60,321 nucleotides of DNA from an uncultured bacterium (GTDB lineage: Bacteria; Desulfobacterota; BSN033; UBA1163), in contig CALLAL010000046.1 of assembly GCA_938002255.1 (NCBI GenBank), positions 1 to 60,321 of the forward strand. Direction: 5' to 3'. Shown here in pieces: positions 44,921 through 51,078 of the stretch (its first letter is position 1; each line of letters begins with the position of its first letter). A program made the position numbers and the translations under genes. The notes beneath the pieces are model-generated. The model was given only the letters and a program-made list of their open reading frames with translations. It was not told the DNA's origin and ran no database searches.

Positions 44921-45094
44921 AAGGGGCCATGGGTAAACCGCTCTCCAACGCTTCGAATGGCGGTTAACCGGATTTCTTAAAGGAATCGCTGGACTTCACC
45001 AGGGGTGAATTCCAGCATGGGTTAGCCATGTGAGTGCCCATTGGTCTGAAGGTTCGCCTCGACTCGTTTCCGAACGGTTCACCCATGTCCCTTT
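44921..45094 (+). ncRNA. Candidate structured RNA (or MITE-like element), unassigned
   Basis: A closing helix of about 18 bp pairs 44921-44940 with 45075-45094: AAGGGG/CCCTTT-side, CATGGGT with ACCCATG, and AACCG with CGGTT, broken by two 1x1 mismatches. Inside are at least three local hairpins: GATTTC/GGAATC (44971-44987), CTGGA+TTCACC with GGTGAA+TCCAG (44989-45015, 11 bp with one mismatch) and CATGG/CCATG (45016-45030). AACCGC can alternatively pair with GCGGTT at 44960-44965, giving a competing fold. There is no coding potential. No match to 6S, tmRNA, SRP, RNase P, T-box or the riboswitch consensuses I know. The strand is uncertain. A non-autonomous inverted-repeat element is the alternative; no target-site duplication is seen. 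Confidence 0.55.
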
Positions 45095-45207
45095 GTTTCA
45101 ATTTTTGCAACGTTAAGGGTAACTGTTCAAAGTTCAAATGTTCCTCACCGTTTAGAAGGTTTTATTTTGGAGGTTCAAATTGGTTTCGGATGAATCTTTA
45201 GAGGCGG

Positions 45208-45247
45208 ACCTACCCCTGGCATAACCCTATTCGGGTTTGGGATAGGT
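45208..45247 (+). promoter_or_regulatory. Hairpin abutting the FAH gene SD
   Basis: ACCTACCC (45208-45215) pairs with GGGATAGGT (45239-45247, one bulged A), enclosing AACCC-TATTC-GGGTT (45223-45237). It ends one base before the GGAGG SD and could limit ribosome access or stabilise the mRNA. Confidence 0.5.
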
Positions 45248-45258
45248 TGGAGGAAAAG

Positions 45259-46020
45259 ATGAAAATTGTTCGGTATCAAGATGAATCTGAAATCAAGTGG
45301 GGTGTGATCGAAGAAGACCTGGTTCGGGAAATGGAGGGAAGTCCCTTTCATCCAATTCGTCTGTGTCCAAAGTCAAAAAAGCTTGAAGAGGTAAAACTTC
45401 TTGCTCCCTGCCTTCCCTCAAAGATTGTTGCGTTGGGACTGAACTATCGGGATCATGCTGAAGAGGTGAAGTTGCCGATTCCCAAAACACCTCTCCTGTT
45501 TTTGAAACCTTCAACCTCGGTGATTGGGCCGGGAGATGGCATTGTCCATCCCAAGATGTCGAAGCGGGTGGATTATGAGGCTGAATTAGCGGTGGTCATT
45601 GGAAAAGAGGCAAAAGCTGTTCCTGAAGGGAAAGCAAACGAATATATCCTTGGCTACACCTGTTTGAATGATGTAACTGCAAGAGACCTCCAGCCGAAGG
45701 ATGGCCAGTGGACACTCTCAAAGAGCTTCGATACCTTTGCACCTATCGGTCCCTGGATTGTAACAGATATCGATCCATCTCAACTGGACATTTCAACGTA
45801 TCTCAACGGAGAAAGACGTCAGCACTCCAATACCAAGCACCTTATTTTTGGACCCCATCAATTAGTGAGTTTTATCTCTTATGTGATGACCCTCTTACCC
45901 GGAGATGTGATTGCCACAGGAACGCCATCTGGCATTGGTCGAATGAAGGTGGGAGATCGGGTGGACGTTGTCATTCAGGGGATCGGAACTTTGGCAAACA
46001 CGGTCATCTCAGAAGACTGA
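45259..46020 (+). CDS. Fumarylacetoacetate hydrolase family protein
   Basis: 253 residues. FAH-fold signatures: IVALGLNYRDHAEE, PLLFLKPSTSVIGPGDGIVHP, the metal-binding VDYEAELAVVIGK (two Glu), NDVTARDLQ, KSFDTFAPIGPW and PGDVIATGTPSGIG. Members hydrolyse C-C bonds of beta-diketones, decarboxylate oxaloacetate-like acids, or isomerise 2-hydroxyhepta-2,4-diene-1,7-dioate. The substrate here is unknown. ATG 45259 follows TTGGAGGAAAAG; the frame from 45247 is inside the SD region. hemL lies 15 bp downstream and is probably cotranscribed. Confidence 0.9.
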   Translation: MKIVRYQDESEIKWGVIEEDLVREMEGSPFHPIRLCPKSKKLEEVKLLAPCLPSKIVALGLNYRDHAEEVKLPIPKTPLLFLKPSTSVIGPGDGIVHPKMSKRVDYEAELAVVIGKEAKAVPEGKANEYILGYTCLNDVTARDLQPKDGQWTLSKSFDTFAPIGPWIVTDIDPSQLDISTYLNGERRQHSNTKHLIFGPHQLVSFISYVMTLLPGDVIATGTPSGIGRMKVGDRVDVVIQGIGTLANTVISED

Positions 46021-46035
46021 AAGGGATGGAAAAGG

Positions 46036-47322
46036 ATGAACCGAAAAAAATCGATTGCCTATTATCGTCGCGCCTTGGAGTTGATCCCGGGAGGAGTCAA
46101 TAGTCCTGTTCGTGCTTTCAAAGCGATTGGCATTCCTCCTGTCTTTATGGAGAAAGCCAAAGGATCGAAAATCTGGGATGTGGACCGGAACGAATACGTG
46201 GACTATGTCGGTTCGTGGGGGCCAATGATCTTAGGCCACGCTCATCCCAGGATTATTGCAACGCTGAAACGCGTTGCTTCGAAGGGAACCAGTTTTGGCG
46301 CTCCAACTCCCCTGGAGATTGAACTTGCCAGTCGAGTGAAGAAAGCCTTTCCGTCAATTGAACTGGTGAGGATGGTCAGCTCAGGGACAGAAGCCGTGAT
46401 CAGCGCCATTCGCGTTGCAAGGGGATATACCGGAAGAAATAAGATCATCAAATTTGAAGGATGTTACCATGGCCACGGAGATAGTCTTTTGGTGCGGGCG
46501 GGGTCTGGCGCAACAACCTTTGGGATTCCGGATAGCCTTGGGATTCCAGAAGATCTTGCTAAACATACCCTCACAGCCCCTTACAATGATCTGGAGAGGG
46601 TGAAAGCGCTCGTGCACCAGTATCCGGATCAGATCGCCTGTATGATTGTGGAACCGATTGCAGGCAACATGGGCGTGATTCTGCCTGAGAAAGGATTTTT
46701 AGAGGGCTTGAGGGAAATCTGCAATGAGAAAGGGATCGTCCTTATTTTTGATGAAGTGATTTCTGGTTTTCGAGCCGCTTATGGCGGCGCTCAGGAAGTT
46801 TTTGGCATTGAAGCAGATCTGACCTGCCTTGGAAAGATCATTGGAGGAGGATTGCCGGTCGGAGCTTATGGAGGAAAAGAAAAGATAATGGAAAAGGTTG
46901 CTCCCCTTGGAGGCGTCTATCAAGCGGGAACCCTTTCAGGAAATCCTCTTGCCATGGCTGTTGGCATTGAGACCCTTGAGATGCTTCGGTCCAAAAAGGT
47001 CTATCAGGAGTTGGAAAAAAAGACCGTCACGTTAAGCGAAGGAATTGCAGAGTGCGCTGAGGATAGGGGGATACCTGTGACCATCAATCGAGCTACAGGT
47101 ATGCTTACCCTTTTCTTTACAGGAGGCCCTGTGAGGGACTATGCCTCAGCAAAAACGAGTGATACCAAAAAGTTTGCGAGGTTTTTTATTGAAATGTTAG
47201 AGCAGGGGATCTATCTTCCTCCCTCTCAATTTGAGGCCTGGTTTATCTCCCTCGCTCACACCCAGAAGGACCTCGACCAGACCATCGAGGCGTGTGACCA
47301 TGCTTTTAAAAAAATAGGATGA
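46036..47322 (+). CDS. hemL: Glutamate-1-semialdehyde 2,1-aminomutase
   Basis: 428-residue fold-type I PLP enzyme. PGGVNSPVRAFKAIG is the N-terminal signature, SSGTEAVISAIRVARGYTGR and CYHGHGDS bind the cofactor, DEVISGFR and CLGKIIGGGLPVGAYGG hold the PLP Lys267, and the gating region GVYQAGTLSGNPLA is present. It makes 5-aminolevulinate in the C5 tetrapyrrole pathway, consistent with gltX in the window and absence of ALA synthase. SD AAAAGG precedes ATG 46036. Unrelated genes converge downstream. Confidence 0.96.
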   Translation: MNRKKSIAYYRRALELIPGGVNSPVRAFKAIGIPPVFMEKAKGSKIWDVDRNEYVDYVGSWGPMILGHAHPRIIATLKRVASKGTSFGAPTPLEIELASRVKKAFPSIELVRMVSSGTEAVISAIRVARGYTGRNKIIKFEGCYHGHGDSLLVRAGSGATTFGIPDSLGIPEDLAKHTLTAPYNDLERVKALVHQYPDQIACMIVEPIAGNMGVILPEKGFLEGLREICNEKGIVLIFDEVISGFRAAYGGAQEVFGIEADLTCLGKIIGGGLPVGAYGGKEKIMEKVAPLGGVYQAGTLSGNPLAMAVGIETLEMLRSKKVYQELEKKTVTLSEGIAECAEDRGIPVTINRATGMLTLFFTGGPVRDYASAKTSDTKKFARFFIEMLEQGIYLPPSQFEAWFISLAHTQKDLDQTIEACDHAFKKIG

Positions 47323-47330
47323 ATGAGTAA

Positions 47331-47353
47331 GGGCGGAGTTGACCCTTCCGCCC
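47331..47353. terminator. Hairpin between convergent genes, weak terminator candidate
   Basis: GGGCGGA (47331-47337) and TCCGCCC (47347-47353) form a 7-bp GC-rich stem with a 9-base loop between hemL and the convergent secreted-protein gene. The U-tract is poor on both strands. Confidence 0.45.
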
Positions 47354-47363
47354 GTTAAGTTTA

Positions 47364-47786
47364 TTAGTAGGATCGGTAATAGCCTTCCACCCATACTCTT
47401 TTCTCCACGTACCTTCCGGGAGTCTGTCTTTCTTCGTAGTGTCCAGCGACCCAGTTTCCCCACCGGTCATAATAACCCGGAACCCAGACGCGTTCCCATG
47501 TTCCAGGAACCCATTCCCGCACTGTCTCCCAGTGGCCAGGAACATATTCTGAACGATATCGATATTCATACGGTTCTGGAGGAGGTGGCGGAGGATAATA
47601 GGGCACAGGAGGCGGGGGATAGGCGTGGATGTGATGAGCCACGATTCCACCCAGTGCCAGAGCACCTAAAGCGATGGCAGCCCCCTGCCACCGATGACGT
47701 GTTTTTGATCCTGCTTCTGCAGAAGACAGGATGAAAAAGGAGACCCAGATCAAGATTAAAATGACTATCCCAACTCTCTTCAACAT
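47364..47786 (-). CDS. Secreted Pro/Tyr-rich protein with WxxGYY-type repeats
   Basis: 140 residues from ATG 47786, which has AAAGGAGGG upstream. The signal peptide (IVILILIWVSFFILSSAEA) is followed by a hydrophobic Gly/Ala segment (GAAIALGALALGGIVAHHI), a polyproline run (YPPPPVPYYPPPPPPEPYEY), and repeated W/Y motifs VPGHWETVREWVPGTWERVWVPGYYDRWGNWVAGHYEERQ. Such WVPGxW/Y repeats occur in small envelope proteins of unknown function in Proteobacteria. It lies 129 bp downstream of the ECF operon genes and may be a regulon member. Confidence 0.7.
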   Translation of the reverse strand: MLKRVGIVILILIWVSFFILSSAEAGSKTRHRWQGAAIALGALALGGIVAHHIHAYPPPPVPYYPPPPPPEPYEYRYRSEYVPGHWETVREWVPGTWERVWVPGYYDRWGNWVAGHYEERQTPGRYVEKRVWVEGYYRSY

Positions 47787-47915
47787 AAAGATCCCTCCTT
47801 TCAGATCCTTTCGCTTCTCTTTGTCTTTTTAGACGTGGAAAAGATGGTATTTATTCAATGTGGAATACCAGCCGAAGGGATGCTGGATCGCTTTGAAGAA
47901 CGGAGAGATTTCTTG

Positions 47916-48395
47916 TTAGAAATTGGCGGAAAGGGCTAAGATGGCAACGCCTTCGCGGTGCTTTGGGCCTCCAATGAGAACGGTTCTACCCGGCGAAAGC
48001 CTGACCTGAGTATTGAGCAAGTCTGTTCCGTCCCGTCTGATTCTCACCCTTAATTCAGCCATATTCGGCTGGAACCCCACCTGGGTGATCTCGATCAATC
48101 TTCCCTCATGAATCGGGATGGAGGCTGGTTGGTTCGGAGAAAGGCTTAATCGATCGTCCCTCAGGAGGCGGTAGGACGTATATTTGAAAAGGGATCCTAA
48201 TTGGTCGTGAAGGTCCTTTAAAGAAGGATCAATGGAACTCCCGACGTTGGAAGCTTCGATCACCCTCAATCGGGTCTGGATCTGAGCCGAAGTGGTGGTT
48301 GGAATGGCAAAGAAGAAAAGGGTAAGCAAGAGCAGAAGAAAGGGGTGACTCTTTAAGAAGGGGGAGACCCATTCTGCTCTGTCTCGAAAAGCCAT
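47916..48395 (-). CDS. Secreted protein of unknown function in the ECF operon
   Basis: 159 residues. ATG 48395 lies inside the 3' end of the anti-sigma gene (43-base overlap) and has AAAGGTGA 7 bases upstream, so it is translationally coupled. A signal sequence (PFLLLLLTLFFFAIPTTTSAQ) precedes a beta-rich domain: RLRVIEASNVGSSIDPSLKDLHDQLGSLFKYTSYRLL, then RLIEITQVGFQPNMAELRVRI and VRLSPGRTVLIGGPKHREGVAILAL. I do not recognise the family. Placement suggests a periplasmic sensor or effector of the sigma system. Confidence 0.7.
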   Translation of the reverse strand: MAFRDRAEWVSPFLKSHPFLLLLLTLFFFAIPTTTSAQIQTRLRVIEASNVGSSIDPSLKDLHDQLGSLFKYTSYRLLRDDRLSLSPNQPASIPIHEGRLIEITQVGFQPNMAELRVRIRRDGTDLLNTQVRLSPGRTVLIGGPKHREGVAILALSANF

Positions 48396-48859
48396 ATGAC
48401 TGTCACCTTTCCTGATTCATAAACCATGACATTATAAACTTGACTTTCCACGTATTCTACAACAGATCGTTCTAAAAGGGAAGGGGTTTTTTTAAAGAAG
48501 AGAGGAGAAACGATCAAAGCCAGGACAAGGGCCATCGCCAGAGCCGGAATCCATACCTTCTTTCTTGGCCAAAAGGAACGTCCAAGCCATGAACGAAGCG
48601 TTTCCCACCGGGGAACGTTTCCTTCTTGCTGGAGGCGTTTCTCAATCTTCTCCCACACCCAAGGAAAGGTCTCTTGCTGGAGGGCTTGATCCACAGGCCC
48701 TCGAATCATTTGTTTCAATCCTTCGAGTTCTCTTAACCTCTGATCGCATAAGGAACAGGCCAAGAGATGCTTTTCGACAAGGCTCCGTTCTTCCTCTGTT
48801 GCCTGTCGATCAAAATATTTTTCTAAAAGGTGTGCAATCGATGAACAGGAGTGATTCAT
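48353..48859 (-). CDS. Anti-sigma factor with zinc-finger (zf-HC2) motif
   Basis: 168 residues. The N-terminal domain has H31-x3-C35-x2-C38 (KHLLACSLCDQ), the zinc motif of ECF anti-sigma factors, then a single membrane helix at about 102-122 (VWIPALAMALVLALIVSPLFF) and a short C-terminal part outside. It should hold the adjacent sigma factor at the membrane until a signal releases it. ATG 48859 follows the sigma stop TGA directly, with GGAGGATGAG as SD inside the sigma 3' end. The motif and context agree. Confidence 0.88.
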   Translation of the reverse strand: MNHSCSSIAHLLEKYFDRQATEEERSLVEKHLLACSLCDQRLRELEGLKQMIRGPVDQALQQETFPWVWEKIEKRLQQEGNVPRWETLRSWLGRSFWPRKKVWIPALAMALVLALIVSPLFFKKTPSLLERSVVEYVESQVYNVMVYESGKVTVIWLFETEQNGSPPS

Positions 48860-49426
48860 TCACTCATCCTCCCCTTGAAGAACATCTTTCAACAGTTCCT
48901 GCAATTTTTTTCTCCCGTAGTGAAGTCGTGACATGACCGTTCCTATGGAACAGCCCATCACCTCTGCGATCTCCTGATAGGAAAGTTCTTCGATCTCCCG
49001 GTAGATCAGTGTTGCCCTTTGATCTTGAGGAAGTTGGTCAATCGCCCATCTCACCTTTTCTTCCATCTCTTTTTGTGCCGTCAAGTGGTCTGGCCTTTTC
49101 TCCTTCCTGTCGGCAGGTTGAAACCCTTCCTGATGATCGAGGCTGACCAAAGAGGACCGCTTCAATTTCCGGGAATGATCAATGGCCGTATTCATGGCTA
49201 AACGATAAAGATACGTATAGAACGCCGATTTTCCTTTAAACTCTTTAATCGAACGATAGAGTTTAATAAAAACCTCCTGAACCACATCAAGAGCATCTTC
49301 CCTTTGCCTCAGGACCCCATAAGCGATCCGGTATACCTTTGGGTGATAACGCTCAAAAATCTCTTTTAATGCGACCTGATCGCCCTGCTGGCATCGGAGG
49401 ATCAGTTCTGCTTCCTGATCTATCAA
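48860..49426 (-). CDS. ECF RNA polymerase sigma factor
   Basis: 188 residues with only sigma regions 2 and 4. Region 2: EIFERYHPKVYRIAYGVLRQREDALDVVQEVFIKLYRSIKEFKGKSAFYTYLYRLAMNTAIDHSR. Region 4: AIDQLPQDQRATLIYREIEELSYQEIAEVMGCSIGTVMSRLHYGRKKLQELL. It redirects RNA polymerase to envelope- or stress-type promoters. The start appears to be TTG 49426, with AGAGGTAG about 6 bases before it; no ATG fits. It is followed by its anti-sigma and two secreted proteins, and an ECF-like promoter just upstream suggests autoregulation. Confidence 0.93.
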   Translation of the reverse strand: MIDQEAELILRCQQGDQVALKEIFERYHPKVYRIAYGVLRQREDALDVVQEVFIKLYRSIKEFKGKSAFYTYLYRLAMNTAIDHSRKLKRSSLVSLDHQEGFQPADRKEKRPDHLTAQKEMEEKVRWAIDQLPQDQRATLIYREIEELSYQEIAEVMGCSIGTVMSRLHYGRKKLQELLKDVLQGEDE

Positions 49427-49441
49427 GGACTTCTACCTCTT

Positions 49442-49467
49442 TAGACGACCCGAAGGAGTAATTATTC
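49442..49467 (-). promoter_or_regulatory. Putative ECF-type autoregulatory promoter
   Basis: On the minus strand GAATAA (49467-49462), a 14-base spacer and CGTCTA (49447-49442) lie just before the sigma-factor start. The -10 CGTC resembles that of many ECF-dependent promoters. This is a weak match by eye. Confidence 0.4.
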
Positions 49468-49521
49468 AATCGCCTTGATTTTATTTATCCATTAATGTAA
49501 AACTTTCGTTCAGGTTGGGCA

Positions 49522-49785
49522 ATGAAAGAGTTTAAAAAATTTCTTCTTCTGGTTATCGGGTGGGGTCTTCTTGGGTTGGGTGTCCTTGGCCTTTTCCTCC
49601 CTTTTCTTCAGGGAATTCTCTTTATCATGATTGGTTTAGCCATTCTTTCCTCACGAAGTGAGACGGTCAAGGGATGGTTGAAAAGCCTTGAAGCACGCCA
49701 TCCCAGATACCATCAACATATCGAGCATTGGCGCAAGAAGATAAGACACTGGTTTAAAAAGGAGGAGGAGGATGATGAGTTCTGA
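49522..49785 (+). CDS. PGPGW-like small membrane protein
   Basis: 87 residues. A hydrophobic hairpin, FLLLVIGWGLLGLGVLGLFLPFLQGILFIMIGLAILSS, spans the membrane twice and resembles the PGPGW (YbaN-like) domain of unknown function. A basic amphipathic tail with HxH-like HQHIEHWRKKIRHWFKKEEEDDE follows. Its 3' end overlaps the HD-GYP gene by 14 bases, so the two are probably one transcript. A membrane-proximal partner of the c-di-GMP enzyme is possible but unproven. Confidence 0.75.
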   Translation: MKEFKKFLLLVIGWGLLGLGVLGLFLPFLQGILFIMIGLAILSSRSETVKGWLKSLEARHPRYHQHIEHWRKKIRHWFKKEEEDDEF

Positions 49786-50920
49786 GCCCTTCGTTCCCCC
49801 TAAGGCTTTGGAAGAAGGCGTTATGAATTCCTTCCAACTCATCGAGGAGAAGACGAAGCGGTTAACTCTTCTCACACAACTGTCCCAGATTTTGAATTCC
49901 TCTCTCGATCACAGGGAGGTTCGAAGGAGGGCCATGGAGGCAGCAACTCAATTGATGAATGCAGAGGTGGGTTCTCTTCTCCTTATCGATGAGGGGAAGG
50001 ATCAACTCTACTTTGAGGTGGCCTTGGGGGGACAGGAGGAGGCGATGAAGAAGATGACCCTGAGGGTCGGAGAGGGAATTGCGGGGTGGGTTGTTCAGCA
50101 TGGAATCCCATTAATTGTGAATCATCCTGAGACAGATCCTCGTTTTTTTAAGGGAGCAGATGAGAAAACGGAGTTTAAAACGAGAAATATCATTTGTGCC
50201 CCTGTCACCATTAAAGAGAGACGGATCGGCGTGATAGAGGCGATCAACAAGAAGGACAGGGAAGGCTTCAATGAAGAAGACCTTTCCCTATTGATGGTCC
50301 TTTCGGATCAGGTGGCGATTGCGCTGGACAACGCACGGCTTTACCAGGAGCTTGAAGAGATGTTTTTTCAAACTGCCGAGTCCTTGGCAGCAGCCATCGA
50401 AAAACGCGATCCTTACACCGGTGGACATACCCAGAGGGTGACCCGATACAGTCTGGCAACGGCCAGATACCTCCCCCTGAGCCCCCTTGAGATCAAATGG
50501 CTAAAAATTTCCGCTGTCCTTCATGATATCGGAAAGATTGGTATTGATGATCAGATTCTTCGCAAACCTGACCGACTGGGGCCTGAAGAGTTTAAACAGA
50601 TCAAAGAACATGCTGCCAAAGGAGCGGAGATTTTAAACCCTATCAAACAGTTAAAAGAGATTATCCCCGGCGTTAAATACCATCATGAGCAGATTGATGG
50701 TTCTGGATATCCGGAGGGTTTAAAAGGGAAACATATCCCCCTGATTGCGAAGATCATCGCCGTTTCAGATACATTTGACGCCATGACGACAGAGCGACCC
50801 TATCGGAAAGCGCTTTCACGGGAGATGGCCCTCACGGAGTTGAAGCGGTGTTCAGGAACCCAATTGGATCAAAGGGTGGTGGAAGCCTTTGTCAGGGCTT
50901 ATGAGACAGGAGAGATCTAA
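49772..50920 (+). CDS. GAF-domain HD-GYP phosphodiesterase
   Basis: 382 residues. An N-terminal GAF sensor covers about 40-195 (SSLDHREVRRRAMEAATQLMNAEVGSLLLIDE ... VGEGIAGWVVQHGIPLIVNHPETDPRF ... APVTIKERRIGVIEAINK). The HD-GYP domain follows at about 205-380: GGHTQRVTRYS, AVLHDIGKIGIDD, IKEHAAKGAEIL, YHHEQIDGSGYPEGLKGKHIPL and DTFDAMTTERPYRKA. These metal ligands and the GYP loop are intact, so hydrolysis of cyclic di-GMP is expected. There is no membrane segment. The SD is GGAGGAGGAG, with ATG 49772 or 49775. Confidence 0.92.
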   Translation: MMSSEPFVPPKALEEGVMNSFQLIEEKTKRLTLLTQLSQILNSSLDHREVRRRAMEAATQLMNAEVGSLLLIDEGKDQLYFEVALGGQEEAMKKMTLRVGEGIAGWVVQHGIPLIVNHPETDPRFFKGADEKTEFKTRNIICAPVTIKERRIGVIEAINKKDREGFNEEDLSLLMVLSDQVAIALDNARLYQELEEMFFQTAESLAAAIEKRDPYTGGHTQRVTRYSLATARYLPLSPLEIKWLKISAVLHDIGKIGIDDQILRKPDRLGPEEFKQIKEHAAKGAEILNPIKQLKEIIPGVKYHHEQIDGSGYPEGLKGKHIPLIAKIIAVSDTFDAMTTERPYRKALSREMALTELKRCSGTQLDQRVVEAFVRAYETGEI

Positions 50921-51078
50921 AACGGAAAACCCTAAATTCTGATCCCAACGGTTGAAACGATATCAAAGGGTTCATTTTGAAGTGTCCCACACAAAAAGTT
51001 TAAAAATCAAGATATTGGATATTTGAATTTATTTCGAGCTTCGATTTTCGGATTTCGAACTTACTGAAAGGGAATGGG

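Larger units (their letters stand above)
44858..45258. other. 401-base non-coding region between dapB and the FAH gene
   Basis: No coding frame. After dapB comes a short AG-rich filler (CGAAATAGGAAGC...ATCCGAAAT, 44867-44894), then the structured element 44921-45094, an AT-rich spacer, and a hairpin adjoining the next SD. Confidence 0.7.

Noticed and set aside
44948-44962. tRNA-like TTCGAAT near 44953
   Set aside because: No acceptor stem, anticodon arm or CCA-side pairing surrounds it; the bases belong to the larger structured element.
44921-45094. Identification of the element as 6S RNA
   Set aside because: 6S is a single long hairpin with a central bubble, while this element is multibranched and lacks the conserved bubble sequences.
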